Assembly (NCBI RefSeq): GCF_014203665.1
Contig: NZ_JACHJN010000002.1
Coordinates: forward strand, 620,001-684,000
Reading direction: 5' to 3'
DNA from: Saccharothrix tamanrassetensis
GTDB lineage: Bacteria; Actinomycetota; Actinomycetes; Mycobacteriales; Pseudonocardiaceae
DNA: 64,000 bases
In this document: one piece after another, positions 48,230-58,678 of the stretch
Numbering within the stretch: position 1 is the stretch's first letter
Layout: each line of letters starts with the position of its first letter
Translations under genes and position numbers: made by a program
Notes under the pieces: model-generated
Told to the model about the DNA's origin: nothing
Database searches by the model: none
Seen by the model: the letters and a program-made list of their open reading frames with translations, nothing else

Positions 48230-49195
48230 TCAGTCCACCGTCACGTAATCGGGGCCGCTGTAGTGGCCTTCCAACTGGGTGCGCCGCTGCATCAGCAGGT
48301 CGTTGAGCAGCGTCGACGCGCCGAACCGGAACAGGTCGGGCGTCAGCCACTCCGGCCCGGCGACCTCGTGCACGGCCACCAGGTACCTGATGGCGTCCTT
48401 GGTGCTCCGGATGCCGCCGGCCGGCTTCACCCCGCGCAGGTCACCGGTCTGGGTGTGCCAGTCCCGCACGGCTTGCAGCATCACGTGCGTCACCGGCAGC
48501 GTCGCGGCGGGCGTCACCTTGCCGGTGGACGTCTTGATGAAGTCGCCGCCCGCGAGCAGCGCCAGCCACGACGCGCGCCGCACGTTGTCGTAGGTCGCGA
48601 GTTCGCCGGTCTCCAGGATCACCTTCAGGTGCGCGTCCCCGCAGGCGTGCTTGACCTGCACGATCTCGTCGAACACCTGCCCGTACCGGCCGGACAGGAA
48701 CGCGCCCCGGTCGATCACCATGTCGATCTCGGACGCACCGGCCTCCACCGCGAACGCGGTGTCCGCCAGCTTCACCGGCAACGACGACCGGCCGGACGGG
48801 AACGCCGTCGCCACGGACGCGACGTTGATCCCGGTGCCCCGCAGCTCGCCGACCGCGGTCGCCACCATGTCCGGGTAGACGCACACCGCCGCGACCTTCG
48901 GCACGTCCGGTCGTTCCGGGTCGGGTCTGCGGGCCTTGGCCGCCAGCGACCGGACCTTGCCGTGCGTGTCCGCGCCCTCCAGCGTGGTCAGGTCGACCAT
49001 CGAGATCGCGGTGTCGATCGCCCACAACTTCGCGGCCTTCTTGATGCTGCGCGTGCCCAGGCCGGCCGCGCGCTGCTCCACCCCGACCTGGTCGACACCG
49101 GGCAGTCCGTGCAGGAACCGGCGCAGCGACGCGTCGTCGCGCACCGCGTCCGCGAGCGCCGGCGGCAACGACGGCGCAGTCGATGTGGCAGCCAT
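48230..49195 (-). CDS. deoC: Deoxyribose-phosphate aldolase
   Basis: A 321-residue class I aldolase that splits 2-deoxyribose 5-phosphate into acetaldehyde and glyceraldehyde 3-phosphate. The Schiff-base Lys is in DFIKTSTGK, with GVKPAGGIRST supplying the second Lys. Somewhat longer than the E. coli enzyme, with an N-terminal extension as in other actinobacterial forms. First gene of deoC-ALDH-ALDH. Completes the degradation route begun by deoA. Confidence 0.95.
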   Translation of the reverse strand: MAATSTAPSLPPALADAVRDDASLRRFLHGLPGVDQVGVEQRAAGLGTRSIKKAAKLWAIDTAISMVDLTTLEGADTHGKVRSLAAKARRPDPERPDVPKVAAVCVYPDMVATAVGELRGTGINVASVATAFPSGRSSLPVKLADTAFAVEAGASEIDMVIDRGAFLSGRYGQVFDEIVQVKHACGDAHLKVILETGELATYDNVRRASWLALLAGGDFIKTSTGKVTPAATLPVTHVMLQAVRDWHTQTGDLRGVKPAGGIRSTKDAIRYLVAVHEVAGPEWLTPDLFRFGASTLLNDLLMQRRTQLEGHYSGPDYVTVD

Positions 49196-49318
49196 GCGAC
49201 CGAGTCTAGGCGGACTGGCACGCGCGTCCTAAGTGAACGCGTTTCCGCAGCTCAGCGGGTCTGTACCGGGGTGGTGACGTGGTCTGTGGAGACGGTGTCG
49301 GAGGGCCGCCGGGAGGCC

Positions 49319-49960
49319 TCAGTCCTCCAGCTCGGCCCGCTTCTCGCCCCGGATCTTCTTCCGCTTCGGCCGCCGCACCTCGACCCCGGCCATGATGGCG
49401 ACACCCGTGATCCGCACCACCGGCCCGCCGGGGATGGTCGGCGTCTTGTGCGTGTTGTCCTCGAACGCACCCATGATCCCGGCCCCGTCGACCCGGACGG
49501 TGACCTCCTCGGGCACGAAGACCTCCACGCCACCCCAGAACGCGAAGACGTTGATCGTCGTCTCGGCCTGGGCGAACCGCGCCTTGGACAGGTCGAGCAC
49601 GACCCCGCCCATGACCGCCACCACGGTGTGGCTCGCCGGCACCACCCACTCGCCCTTCCGGTCCACCCCGGACCAGAACGCGATGGACGTGGTGGGACCG
49701 GGCGTGCCCCCGATGCGGGTGGACGGCAGGTGGTGCGGCATCGGCGAGGGCAGGTTGGCGGCGGGCATCCCCAGGTCGGCGGTCAGCGGAGCCAGCTCGC
49801 CGTAGGTCTTGGCCGCGTAGACGGCGCCGAGCCGCTCGTCCAGCTCGTGCAGGTCCAGCCGCCCCTCGCCGTGCGCCCGCTGGAGCACCTGGGCGACCTT
49901 CTCCCGGTCGGCATCCGAGGCACGCATCTGACTGGGGTCCGGCACCAGCTCGTCGCTCAC
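49319..49960 (-). CDS. DUF1707 / LiaF-like cell-wall-active response protein
   Basis: A 213-residue cytoplasmic or membrane-associated protein. Residues about 12-65 are a DUF1707 domain (MRASDADREKVAQVLQRAHG, with YAAKTYGELAPLTADL). The C-terminus (about 95-200) resembles the beta-repeat region of LiaF-type cell-wall stress proteins (VVAVMGGVVLDLSKARF, INVFAFWGGVEVFVP, ITGVAIMAGVEVRRP). No TM. Starts at GTG 49960, 10 bases after the end of the caspase gene on the same strand, so it may be co-transcribed with it. Confidence 0.85.
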   Translation of the reverse strand: MSDELVPDPSQMRASDADREKVAQVLQRAHGEGRLDLHELDERLGAVYAAKTYGELAPLTADLGMPAANLPSPMPHHLPSTRIGGTPGPTTSIAFWSGVDRKGEWVVPASHTVVAVMGGVVLDLSKARFAQAETTINVFAFWGGVEVFVPEEVTVRVDGAGIMGAFEDNTHKTPTIPGGPVVRITGVAIMAGVEVRRPKRKKIRGEKRAELED

Positions 49961-49970
49961 CCGGGTGAGT

Positions 49971-51977
49971 TTAGGAGGGCCACGCCCGTTTGACGACCGA
50001 ACGGGTGACTACGAACAGACCGGTCGCCACCGCCACGGCGAGCAGGAACGTGAGCCACGACCACCCGGCCACCGACAACGTCGTCCCCAGCCCCGCCACA
50101 CCGGCGGCCGAGCCGCCCACCGAAGGCCGCATCGAGACCCACGTCCGGCGGTCCACCTCGGCGCTCGACGGTGGCGGTCCGTCCCCTCGGGGCAGGCCGT
50201 CGAGGGCGCCCGGATCGCTCGCCCACACCCACGCGTTCCGGTAAAACCCGTACCGGTGGCCGGCCGCCAGGAACCTGCCGTCCGCGCTGAACGCCATTCG
50301 GTCAAGGCCCGCCCCCAGGGTCTGGACAGACCTGCCCTTCAACGCGTCCCACAGCTCCAACCCGTACTTGGTCGGCACCACGAGGGTCCGGTTGTCCGGC
50401 CCGAAGGCCATCCGGGCGAAGTGTTCGACACCCGTGGGAAGCGTCGAGAGCTTCATGTGATCCGTGGTCCGCCACACCGTCGTCCGCTCCCGGTCCGCGA
50501 TCGCGAGCAGCTTGCCGTCCGGGCTCAGCGCGATGGCCCTCGCCTCGGCCGTGCGGTAGGTGTGCAGCACGCGCCAGTTCCACGGATCGGAGGTGTCCGA
50601 CAACTCGACGCCGCTGAAGGACAGCTTGGCGAACCGGGGGCTGCCGGCGCTGAGGCACGCGTACCGCTCGCTGCCGTGCCGCCACTGGATCCATTCGCCG
50701 TCCCGGGCGATCCACGCCCGCTGGCCGTGACCGCCATCCCACAGCACGGAGCGGCTGTCATGGCTGAAACTCAGCTCCTCCAGCCGGTCCGGCGGGCAGT
50801 CGAGCCGGGCGACCTCGTCCCAGCCCGAGGTGGACAGCAACGTGACGGTCGCCAGCCTCCCCACCGCGAGCAGCCGCCCGTCCGGGCTGAACGCCGGGGC
50901 GACGCCGTCCTCGATGTGGTGGATCCGCTGCCACGTGTCGGTGTCCCACACCCACTCGCCGGACGCGAACATCGTCGAGTCCGGGCTGAAGGCCACGGTG
51001 CCCGCCCCGTCCCGGACTTCCGCGCAGTGCTCGAACCGGGCGAGCACCACCTCGTGCGACGGCGGCGCTCGCCGGACGACCACCGCGGGCTCCGTCCCCA
51101 GCGACCGCAGGGCTTCCGCCGCCTCGGCGTCACCCCCGCCCGCCCGTTCCGCGAGGATCCGGGTTCCGGCTTCCCGGAGAGCCGGGTCGCGACTGCGGAG
51201 CAGCCGGCGGAGTTCATCGGGCAGCCCGAACGGCAGTTGGGAACCCGCGTGCGCGACGACCAGCTTGCCGCTGACCGTGCCACCGCTGGTGGGCGTCTGC
51301 TCGGGGTTCTCCGCACGCACCCGGTCGTAGACGTAGGAGTACAGCTCACCGGTGGTGATCTCGCCGTCCCCGTCCAGGTCGGCCGCGCCGGTCTCCAGCC
51401 CTTCCACGATCGTCCTGGTGAACACGGACGGTTCGGGCCTGCCGTCCGCGCCGTTCCGGCCGGGCTCGTAGGCGTACTGGATGTGGGTGGACGCGGTCAT
51501 GATCACGCACCCGCGCCCCTCCAACTGCTCGACCACGTCGACGGTGCCGGCCGACCGGGGCAGCATCCCGCTCGGGAACGCGCCGCCGTAGCAGCAGTCG
51601 AGCCACACCACCACCTGGGACGCCCGGCTCTGCCCGATCAGGTCGTGCACGAACTGCGCCGACACCGCGCTGGAGGCGAACTTGTCGTTGCGCGTGTCGG
51701 TCGCGACGAACTGGAGCCGGCCGACCCGGTCCTTCACCCCGTGCCCGGAGAGGTAGAGCAACACGAAGTCGTCGTGCCCGGCGGAGTTGAACACACCCTC
51801 GATCCGCTCCCGCACCTGCCCGGAGGTCCGGTTGACCAGCACGTCGGTGGTGAACCCGCCGATCGCCGGATCACCCAGCACCCGGTCGAGCTCGGCAACG
51901 TCCCGGCGCGGCGACTTCAACGCGCTGAACGTCGGGTCGGCGTACCGGTCGGTGGCGATCAGCAGTGCGTGCCGCAT
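49971..51977 (-). CDS. Caspase-like protease with WD40 propeller and C-terminal membrane helix
   Basis: A 668-residue peptidase C14-type protein. The caspase fold covers about 1-250 with the catalytic dyad H79 (YLSGHG) and C129 (DCCYGG). An EF-hand-like DLDGDGEITTGE occurs near residue 203. After a helical linker (250-305) comes a beta-propeller (about 310-600), and a TM helix at about 645-665 (LTFLLAVAVATGLFVV) tethers it, with the enzyme probably in the cytoplasm. It starts 3 bases after the DUF397 gene stop. Predicted cytoplasmic executioner whose propeller senses a ligand; trigger and substrate unknown. Confidence 0.92.
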   Translation of the reverse strand: MRHALLIATDRYADPTFSALKSPRRDVAELDRVLGDPAIGGFTTDVLVNRTSGQVRERIEGVFNSAGHDDFVLLYLSGHGVKDRVGRLQFVATDTRNDKFASSAVSAQFVHDLIGQSRASQVVVWLDCCYGGAFPSGMLPRSAGTVDVVEQLEGRGCVIMTASTHIQYAYEPGRNGADGRPEPSVFTRTIVEGLETGAADLDGDGEITTGELYSYVYDRVRAENPEQTPTSGGTVSGKLVVAHAGSQLPFGLPDELRRLLRSRDPALREAGTRILAERAGGGDAEAAEALRSLGTEPAVVVRRAPPSHEVVLARFEHCAEVRDGAGTVAFSPDSTMFASGEWVWDTDTWQRIHHIEDGVAPAFSPDGRLLAVGRLATVTLLSTSGWDEVARLDCPPDRLEELSFSHDSRSVLWDGGHGQRAWIARDGEWIQWRHGSERYACLSAGSPRFAKLSFSGVELSDTSDPWNWRVLHTYRTAEARAIALSPDGKLLAIADRERTTVWRTTDHMKLSTLPTGVEHFARMAFGPDNRTLVVPTKYGLELWDALKGRSVQTLGAGLDRMAFSADGRFLAAGHRYGFYRNAWVWASDPGALDGLPRGDGPPPSSAEVDRRTWVSMRPSVGGSAAGVAGLGTTLSVAGWSWLTFLLAVAVATGLFVVTRSVVKRAWPS

Positions 51978-51980
51978 GGT

Positions 51981-52154
51981 TCAGCGGGTGAGGCCGTGCC
52001 AGTTGACCTTGGGCAGTACCAGGACCGGTCCGTTGGGGTTTTTGGAGTCCCGGATGGCGATGGTGGTGCCGAGGTGCCGTACTTCCACGCAGTTGGCCTG
52101 GCTGGTGCTGTAGCTGCTCTTGCGCCATGTCATCGGCTGCACTTCCCGTCTCAT
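51981..52154 (-). CDS. DUF397 protein
   Basis: A 57-residue protein with the DUF397 core WRKSSYSTSQANCVEV, then IAIRDSKNPNGPVLVLP and a closing W. Its ATG overlaps the stop of the XRE gene (ATGA), the standard arrangement of XRE-DUF397 pairs (WhiJ-type clusters) in actinobacteria. The pair is thought to regulate a neighbouring gene. Here it is followed at once by the caspase gene, so it may tune that protein. Confidence 0.9.
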   Translation of the reverse strand: MRREVQPMTWRKSSYSTSQANCVEVRHLGTTIAIRDSKNPNGPVLVLPKVNWHGLTR

Positions 52155-52987
52155 GTCGCCTTGCCGGCGAGCCTGGCGATCAACCCGACCGACTCCTCCT
52201 GTGACATGGCCAAGGTACGCAGCGCCCGCCAGGCATCCCTAGCCCCTTCCAGGTAGATCTCCTCCTCGAGGAAGGTGCTGGTGTTCCGGCTCTCCACGTA
52301 GAGCAACGACGGCTGATCCGCGAACTCCAACTGCAGGAACGAGCCTTCGACTCCCGGATGAGCCACTGTGTCGAAGGGAACGATCTGTATCGCGACGGTC
52401 GACCGGCTGGCCAGGGCCACCAGGTGCTGGAGCTGCGCGCGCAACATCGGCGGATCGCCGAAGGCACGCCGGAGCACCGTCTCGTCGATGAGCAGGTGAA
52501 TATCCACCCGCCCGAGGATGACCTGCCTGCTCATCCTGGCCGCCACCAGACCATCGACCTCGCCGTCGGACAACCGGCCGTCGGTGCCCTTGATCACCGC
52601 CCGCGCGTAGTCGGCGGTCTGGGCGAGGCCGGGAATGACCAGCGGCTCGTAGTTGTAGAGCGCCTCGGCCTGACCCTCGAAGTCGATGAGGTTCTTCCAG
52701 TTGTTGGGCAGTTTGCCGTGGATGGCGTGCCAGTTCCGGTCCTCTCCGGCCCGTACCAGTGCGACCAGTTCTTGCCGCAACTTCGGTGGAGCCTGCAAAA
52801 ACCCGAGTATCGCGGCGACTTCATCGGCGTACAGGCCCCGGTTGGCCGTCTCCATCCGACTGATCTTGCTCTCCGAACAGCCGATCGCATCGGCCACCTC
52901 GGCGCAGCTCAATCCCCTGGCCAGGCGCAGAGCCCGCAGTTCCGTAGAAACCCGCCGCTGCCGGACGGACGCCCCCTTGCGTGTCAT
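52151..52987 (-). CDS. XRE-family regulator (DUF5753 type)
   Basis: A 278-residue regulator. N-terminal helix-turn-helix at about 14-70 (LSCAEVADAIGCSESKISRM). The C-terminal region is the DUF5753 ligand-sensing type (EALYNYEPLVIPGLAQTADY, LRAQLQHLVALAS, VQIVPFDT-like IQIVPFDTVAHPG). The ATG at 52987 follows a palindrome by about 18 bases. Overlaps DUF397 by ATGA. It probably represses its own operon, including the caspase gene. Confidence 0.92.
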   Translation of the reverse strand: MTRKGASVRQRRVSTELRALRLARGLSCAEVADAIGCSESKISRMETANRGLYADEVAAILGFLQAPPKLRQELVALVRAGEDRNWHAIHGKLPNNWKNLIDFEGQAEALYNYEPLVIPGLAQTADYARAVIKGTDGRLSDGEVDGLVAARMSRQVILGRVDIHLLIDETVLRRAFGDPPMLRAQLQHLVALASRSTVAIQIVPFDTVAHPGVEGSFLQLEFADQPSLLYVESRNTSTFLEEEIYLEGARDAWRALRTLAMSQEESVGLIARLAGKAT

Positions 52988-53004
52988 GGCCCAGAGAGTT
53001 CCGC

Positions 53005-53021
53005 CTTGCCACCGGGGCAAG
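53005..53021. promoter_or_regulatory. Putative operator upstream of the XRE gene
   Basis: CTTGCC and GGCAAG flank a 5-base spacer, 18 bases before the XRE start. A GGTG-T-CACC palindrome lies 6 bases further (53027-53035). Either could be the site for the regulator; the region also has to serve the plus-strand small gene. Confidence 0.5.
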
Positions 53022-53085
53022 AAAGGGGTGTCACCCGAAGGTGCGCATTGCAAGACCAAAACGCAAGGGGGGGAACGTATTCCGC

Positions 53086-53286
53086 GTGGAACAGACCTGG
53101 AAGATCACCGGCACCTACGCCGACTGGCACCTGGCCGTCAAAATCCTCCCACCGGACACCGACGAGCCCGCCGCCCCGCCGCCCACCCCGAACCTCGACG
53201 CCCTGGCGGAACACTTCCGCACGGTGGTCGAAATGGCCGAAGCCCACCGCGAACTCGACTACCTGGCCGCCCACCGCCACCGCTGA
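53086..53286 (+). CDS. Small hypothetical protein
   Basis: A 66-residue soluble protein with a Trp-containing start (EQTWKITGTYADWHLAVKI), a Pro/Asp/Glu linker and a helical end (LAEHFRTVVEMAEAHRELDY). The GTG at 53086 has a GGGGGGG run about 14 bases upstream, slightly far for a ribosome-binding site. It is squeezed between the divergent XRE gene and the convergent end of the giant STAND gene, ending 11 bases before the latter's stop. No family recognised; could be a small accessory of the island. Confidence 0.5.
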   Translation: MEQTWKITGTYADWHLAVKILPPDTDEPAAPPPTPNLDALAEHFRTVVEMAEAHRELDYLAAHRHR

Positions 53287-53297
53287 CCGACCACCGC

Positions 53298-56200
53298 TCA
53301 ACCCTGCCGAGTCACCGGAATAGGCGCATCATCCGACAACTGCCGAATGTGCGGGTAGTACGCGTCCAACTCGCCCTCACCGAACCGGCACTGCTTGATC
53401 GACCAGAACACGTCGTCCACCGGAAGGCCGTTCTCGTTCTTGTACGACCCGTCCGGCAACAGCACGATCTCCCCGTCCCCGCTGTGCACGAGCGTCGCCA
53501 CCTCCGCGCCGGTCCCGGCATCCCAGATCCGCGCGGTGCCGTCCTCGGCGGCTGTGGCGATGTGCTCGCCGTCCGGGGAGAACGCGACGTCCCGCACCAA
53601 CGTCGTGTGGCCGGTGAGGGTCAGGAGCAGTTCGCCGTTCACGCTCCAGACCCGTGCGAACCCGTCGGAAGACGCGGCGGCGACGCGCTCGCCGTTCGGG
53701 GAGAACGCCACTGCCCAGATGCTGCGCTGGATGGAGATCGTGGTCAGCAGGTGGCCGCGGGTGGTCCAGATCTTCACGTTGCCGTCGGTCGAACCGGTGG
53801 CGATGTGCCTGCCGTCCGCGGAGTACGCCACGGTCTCCACCTCGAGGTCGTGGTGGCCGAGCACGACCGGGTGTTGGCCGCCCCAGACCCGCGCGGTGCC
53901 GTCGACGTGCCCGGAGACGATGCGGCGGCCGTTCGGCGAGTACGCCAGCACGTAGGCCGTCGCGAGACCGGGCGCGGAGGTGCTGGTGAGCAGGGCTCCG
54001 GTCCGGCTGTACCAGGTCCGGAGCCGGCCTCTTTCGTGCCAGGTGGCGATCCGCTCGCCGTCCGGGGAGAAGGCCACCGCGTGGACGACGTCGTCGCCGA
54101 TCCGAACGGACTCCCCGACCTCGCGCAACGGCCAGACCTTCGCGACACCTGTGGTGGTAGTCGTGACCGCTCGGGTGCCGTCGGGCGAGACCCGCACCTG
54201 CCGGATGTCCCGGTCGACGATGCGGGACTTGCGCCGGGCGACCCCGGTCCGGGTGTCCCAGAGCCTGATCAGGCCGTCGCAGGAAGTGGCGAGAGCGGCG
54301 CCGTTCCGCGTGAACGACACCGCGCCGACCCCGCGCCACTCGGTGGAGAGCACCCCCAGGCGGTTCCCGTCGGGGATGTGGTGCAGGAACGCCGAGCCGT
54401 CCTCCACCGCCACCGCGATGCGTTTCCCGTCCGGTGCGAACACCAGTGCGCCGACGCCCAAGCGGGCCGAGAACGAAGTCACTTCGACGCCCGTCACCAT
54501 GTCCCAGACAGCCACGTCGGCGCCTTGACCGGTGGTGGCCAGCAGCGTGCCGTCCGGCGAGAACGCCAGGTCCTCGATCGGCCCGTGACCGGTCGCCACG
54601 CGCGCGACCGGCATACCGGACGCGGTGTCGACGATCTCCACCGCGCCGTCCTCTGAGCCGACGGCGACCGTGGTGTCGTCGAACAGCGCGAGCCGGTGGA
54701 CCTCGGAGTCCACCCTGATCTGGTGCGTCTCGTGGCCGTCGAGAGCCCAGACCTGGACCACGCCGCCGGCCGCTGCGGTGGCCAGCCACACCCCGTTCGA
54801 TGCGACCGCCAACCTCTCGAACCGACCCGCCAACGCGTCGCGGAGAGCCCCGGTGCGGACCACCCAGAACCGCACCTCGCCCTCGACGCCCAGGCCGACC
54901 AGGTGGACCCGGTCCGCCAGGAACGCGATCCGGCCGCGGACCAGTCCTTCGATCTCGGCGCGCGGCTCGCCGGTCATCGCGTCCCAGAGGTAGGCACGGC
55001 CGTCCGACTCGACCGTCGCCACCAGCCTCCCGTTGGGGGAGTAGGCGATCTCCTCCACCGGGTTGGCGTGTCCGCGCCAGAACCGGACCGGCTTGTTGGT
55101 CTTCGTGTCGCGCAGCTCGACCCCGTGCACGCGGGCCAGTGCGACCAGTTCGCCGTCCGGGGAGAAGGCGACCGCGCTCACGTCCTCGGCGAGCGGCGCG
55201 ACCATCGCCGCTACCCGGTCGCGACCGCTGACCGCCGCGTCGGCCAGCTCACCGTGTTCGGTGCCGGTGACGCCCAGCAGGGCGGCGCGGTGCCAGCGGC
55301 TGCCGGTCAGGGTGGCGCCGGTGAGGTCGCCGCCGAACATGCGGACGTCGGTCAGGTTGGCATTCGCCAGGTTCGCGCCGCTGAGGTCCTTGTTGACCAG
55401 GCGCTGACCGCTGAGGTCCGCACCGCTGAGATTGGCGCCTCGCAGATCGAGTGTGCTCAGATCGTTGGCACGCAGATCGACTCCGGAGAGCTCCAACCTG
55501 GCCCAGGTGTCCAACCGCTGCACGACGGCGGTGGCGTTCCGCTTCGCCACGTCGCCGGCGTCGAGATCCGCGAGTACCGCCCGGGCCCACCGCACGGCGG
55601 CCTGGTGCCCCGCCAGGTCGCAGAAGAAGTCCACCATCAGCTTGGACATCTTCCGCTGGGTGATGGCGGTGTCCAGACGATCTGCCAGCAGATCGTCTGC
55701 GGCCACCTTGGCGACCAGCCACTCCATCACCGACTGGTGGACGAACGCGAACCCGCCGTCCTCGGTCCGCACCAGCAGGGTGCCCGAGCCGACCGCGTGG
55801 GCGGCCTGGTCGATCGAGTAGCCGCGCTCCGCCAGCCGGGTCAGCGTGGTGACGACGGTCTCGGCCAAGTCGGTCGTCCGGATGGTCGACGAGGTGGTCT
55901 CCCACAGGCGCTGCGCCAGCGACGTGCACGCCGCGAGCCGTTCCACGTCGTCGAACGACGGCGTCCCGTACCGGTGCCGCTGCCGTTCCGCCTCGTGCAC
56001 CAGCCAGAAGTCCACCAGCTCCCGGTACAGCTCGGCGGCGCTGATCCGGCCGTGCTCCCGCCGCACCTCCAGCAGCCGGTCCTCGTCCAGGTCCGCGATG
56101 AACGACAGCATCCGCGGGTTGCGGGACAGGCCGAGCAGATCGCTGATCGCGCCGAGCAGCGCGAACCGCTTCGCCGCCCGGTCCGCGTCACCCAGGTAGT

Positions 56201-58649
56201 GCCGGGTGAGGAAGTCCAGGATCTGGTCGTCGGTGAAGTCCTCCAGCACCACCCCCCGGCTGGCGGTCAACGCGGAGACCTGCTGCCCCAACGCGGTCAG
56301 CACCTGGTTGGTGGAGCGGAAGTGCTGGGTCCGGCTGGTCAGCACGACCTTCGCCCGGTCCGTCACGGCGTGCAGCAGCACGCCGAGGTAGTCCGCCGCG
56401 TTGTCGTACCCGACCCGCAGCTCCAACTCGTCGAACCCGTCGAACAGCAACGCCAGCCGCCCGCTGCTGATCATGTACCGCAGCTTGGCCACGTCGACCG
56501 CTTCCACGCCCTCGCGGACCAGGTGCTGCGCCAGCAGTTCGTCCAGCGTCGGCGCCTTCTCCAGGCTGCGCAGCTCCACCAGCACGGGCAGCAGTCCGGG
56601 CAGGTGCTCGGGCAGCTGCCGGGTCAACTGGCGCAGCAGGAACGACTTGCCGCGCCCGAAGTCGCCCAGCACCATCACGAACCGGGCCGCCTCGCGACCG
56701 AGCCAGTCGATCACCTGGCCCAGCACGTCGTCCTTCACCTCGGTCGAGCCGACCATCGCGAACCGTTGCGGCACGTACAGCTCTGCCGGGTACACCGGGT
56801 CGGAGGCCAGTCGTTGCGCCTGGCGGTCGGCCAACGACCGCAGGTCCAGCAGGCCCTGGTATTCGACGAAGCTCCGCAACCGCACGCCTCGGCGTTGCGC
56901 TGACAGGACCACCTCCGGGGCGGCTGGCGGTCCACTGTAGACGATCTCGGACGGCACCGACGGATCCGCTGCGGCGAAGGAGTTGTGCACGTGCACGATG
57001 AACCGGTCGACGTCCTCCTCCGACACCGGGCCACCCGCCACGCCAACCGGCCACTGCTCGAACCCGCCGCCCTCGCGGGGTTTCGACACCCGGAGGTACG
57101 ACTGGTCCGCCCGCGGCGTGACGGTCGCGGTCGGTTGGGACACCACGGTGGCCTCGTGCACCCGCTCGAAGAACGTGCCGCGCAACGAGTTCGAGGACCT
57201 GTCGATCACTCTAGGGGCGTCGACGAGGGTGAAGGTCGCCCGCGCCGACTCCCACTCCGCGGACATGTGTTCCGTCCCCACGTCGACCCAGCCGCCCTGC
57301 CATCTCCGGACAGTCCGCGTGATGTCCATGGGGTGCAGGGTGATCAGCTGGTAGGAGCTGTCCGCGACCGGCACGACCGGCATCCCGGTGGGCATCCGCG
57401 ACACCTCGCCGTCCCCGGTCAGGCACAGGCTGAGCCGGTCGCGGTCGGCCAGGCCCGGGTCGCCCGGCCAGCGGTGCGCCGCGCCCAGCCGCAGCCACCC
57501 GCGCAGCCGGTAGTCCCTCAGCAGCGCGGTGAACCTCTCCGCCTGCCCGGCACCCAGACCGGGTTTCGACGTCAGGTGGCTGTCGTGGAACGTCGAGTTG
57601 AGCCCGGCCACCACCACGAAGAGGTCCGGCACCTCGAACAACGTCCACGGCTCGTCCGGCGTGAACGTCACCTTGCCGTCGTAGAACTCGTCGAACGCCG
57701 CCGCGAACGGTGCCCACTTGGGCCAGTACGGCGGCACGGGCAGCCGTTCCAGCGCCTCCTCCTGCGCGAAGTAAGCCTGACACGCCAACCGGTTCACGTC
57801 GCTCGCGCCCGGGACCACCACCACCCGCTCGCGCGGCAGCTCCACCGCCTCGGCCAACTGCGCGAGGAATCGGAAGCCGCGGTCGACCTCGCTCGGCTTG
57901 CCGCCCTCGGTCAGGTCGCCGCTGAACACCACGAGATCGGGGCGCGCGTCGGCCAGCGACCCGTGCAACGGGCCGAACCACCGCTCGTCCGCGCCGAACC
58001 GGGTGGAAGCCAGGTGCAGCAGGGAGATCCGGTCACCGCGCCGCACCGGAGGCCGGTCCGGCGACGCGGTGCGCAGCCGGTCGGCCGGGATGGCGTAGCT
58101 GTCCTGCCCGGCGGCGGTCGCGATGATGCCGACCACGCGGCCGGTCTCCGGATCCCACACCGGTCCGCCGCTGTAGCCGGGCTGGACGCGCAGCGCCGAC
58201 TCGCTGTCCAGCTGGAGCAGCCGGCCGGACACCTGGCCGCGCACCACCGCGCGCACCCACGCCCCGTCCGGCCGGTTGGCGGGGAAGCCGAACACGTCGA
58301 CCGGGTGCCCGGCGCGCGGCGGCGTGTTGATCAGCTTCGCCGGTGTCACGATCGCCGGCACGTCCAGCGACAGCACGCAGATGTCGTCACCCGCCACGCC
58401 TTCGCGCGGCGGCGGGGGCGTCCAGGAGTGGACCGTCGCGGGCGTGGCGAGGCCGGGCAGCGCGGGGAACTCGACCGGCACCGGGTCGGCCGGGCGGGGG
58501 GTGGCCCGGGGTTCCCGGCCCAGGGCGAGGTTGACCACGTGGGCGCAGGTGAGCACGTGCGTGCGGCTGACCACGACGCCGGTGCCGACGATGTGTCCCG
58601 AGCCGTCCACGAAACGCACCACGGAAGTCGGTAACGAGCCGTCGGGCAT
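53298..58649 (-). CDS. Trypsin - degenerate phosphoesterase - NACHT - pentapeptide - WD40 protein
   Basis: A 1783-residue STAND protein. Residues about 1-190: trypsin-like protease with H37, D89 and S160 (GYSGGP). About 205-430: calcineurin-like fold, but the first metal motif reads LASTRFG where family members have a D-x-H, and the GNHD position reads GASD, so catalysis is unlikely though GDLTEGG is kept. About 650-950: NACHT NTPase with Walker [10 protein letters not shown] (K668), Walker [10 protein letters not shown] (D737) and LTSRT sensor. About 1050-1125: pentapeptide repeats. About 1150-1750: roughly a dozen WD40 repeats. No signal or TM. Predicted ligand-gated protease; partner and target unknown. 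Confidence 0.95.
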   Translation of the reverse strand: MPDGSLPTSVVRFVDGSGHIVGTGVVVSRTHVLTCAHVVNLALGREPRATPRPADPVPVEFPALPGLATPATVHSWTPPPPREGVAGDDICVLSLDVPAIVTPAKLINTPPRAGHPVDVFGFPANRPDGAWVRAVVRGQVSGRLLQLDSESALRVQPGYSGGPVWDPETGRVVGIIATAAGQDSYAIPADRLRTASPDRPPVRRGDRISLLHLASTRFGADERWFGPLHGSLADARPDLVVFSGDLTEGGKPSEVDRGFRFLAQLAEAVELPRERVVVVPGASDVNRLACQAYFAQEEALERLPVPPYWPKWAPFAAAFDEFYDGKVTFTPDEPWTLFEVPDLFVVVAGLNSTFHDSHLTSKPGLGAGQAERFTALLRDYRLRGWLRLGAAHRWPGDPGLADRDRLSLCLTGDGEVSRMPTGMPVVPVADSSYQLITLHPMDITRTVRRWQGGWVDVGTEHMSAEWESARATFTLVDAPRVIDRSSNSLRGTFFERVHEATVVSQPTATVTPRADQSYLRVSKPREGGGFEQWPVGVAGGPVSEEDVDRFIVHVHNSFAAADPSVPSEIVYSGPPAAPEVVLSAQRRGVRLRSFVEYQGLLDLRSLADRQAQRLASDPVYPAELYVPQRFAMVGSTEVKDDVLGQVIDWLGREAARFVMVLGDFGRGKSFLLRQLTRQLPEHLPGLLPVLVELRSLEKAPTLDELLAQHLVREGVEAVDVAKLRYMISSGRLALLFDGFDELELRVGYDNAADYLGVLLHAVTDRAKVVLTSRTQHFRSTNQVLTALGQQVSALTASRGVVLEDFTDDQILDFLTRHYLGDADRAAKRFALLGAISDLLGLSRNPRMLSFIADLDEDRLLEVRREHGRISAAELYRELVDFWLVHEAERQRHRYGTPSFDDVERLAACTSLAQRLWETTSSTIRTTDLAETVVTTLTRLAERGYSIDQAAHAVGSGTLLVRTEDGGFAFVHQSVMEWLVAKVAADDLLADRLDTAITQRKMSKLMVDFFCDLAGHQAAVRWARAVLADLDAGDVAKRNATAVVQRLDTWARLELSGVDLRANDLSTLDLRGANLSGADLSGQRLVNKDLSGANLANANLTDVRMFGGDLTGATLTGSRWHRAALLGVTGTEHGELADAAVSGRDRVAAMVAPLAEDVSAVAFSPDGELVALARVHGVELRDTKTNKPVRFWRGHANPVEEIAYSPNGRLVATVESDGRAYLWDAMTGEPRAEIEGLVRGRIAFLADRVHLVGLGVEGEVRFWVVRTGALRDALAGRFERLAVASNGVWLATAAAGGVVQVWALDGHETHQIRVDSEVHRLALFDDTTVAVGSEDGAVEIVDTASGMPVARVATGHGPIEDLAFSPDGTLLATTGQGADVAVWDMVTGVEVTSFSARLGVGALVFAPDGKRIAVAVEDGSAFLHHIPDGNRLGVLSTEWRGVGAVSFTRNGAALATSCDGLIRLWDTRTGVARRKSRIVDRDIRQVRVSPDGTRAVTTTTTGVAKVWPLREVGESVRIGDDVVHAVAFSPDGERIATWHERGRLRTWYSRTGALLTSTSAPGLATAYVLAYSPNGRRIVSGHVDGTARVWGGQHPVVLGHHDLEVETVAYSADGRHIATGSTDGNVKIWTTRGHLLTTISIQRSIWAVAFSPNGERVAAASSDGFARVWSVNGELLLTLTGHTTLVRDVAFSPDGEHIATAAEDGTARIWDAGTGAEVATLVHSGDGEIVLLPDGSYKNENGLPVDDVFWSIKQCRFGEGELDAYYPHIRQLSDDAPIPVTRQG

Positions 58650-58666
58650 CGCCTACTCGTACCACA

Positions 58667-58672
58667 TACTGT
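58667..58672 (+). promoter_or_regulatory. Leaderless promoter -10 of upp
   Basis: TACTGT ends 6 bases before the ATG at 58679. Only 29 bases separate this start from the divergent STAND gene, so the two promoters must overlap. Confidence 0.5.
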
Positions 58673-58678
58673 TCGACC

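Noticed and set aside
57350-58030. Active metallophosphoesterase inside the STAND protein
   Set aside because: The D-x-H and GNHD metal ligands are replaced (ASTR, GASD); the fold may remain but catalysis is unlikely.
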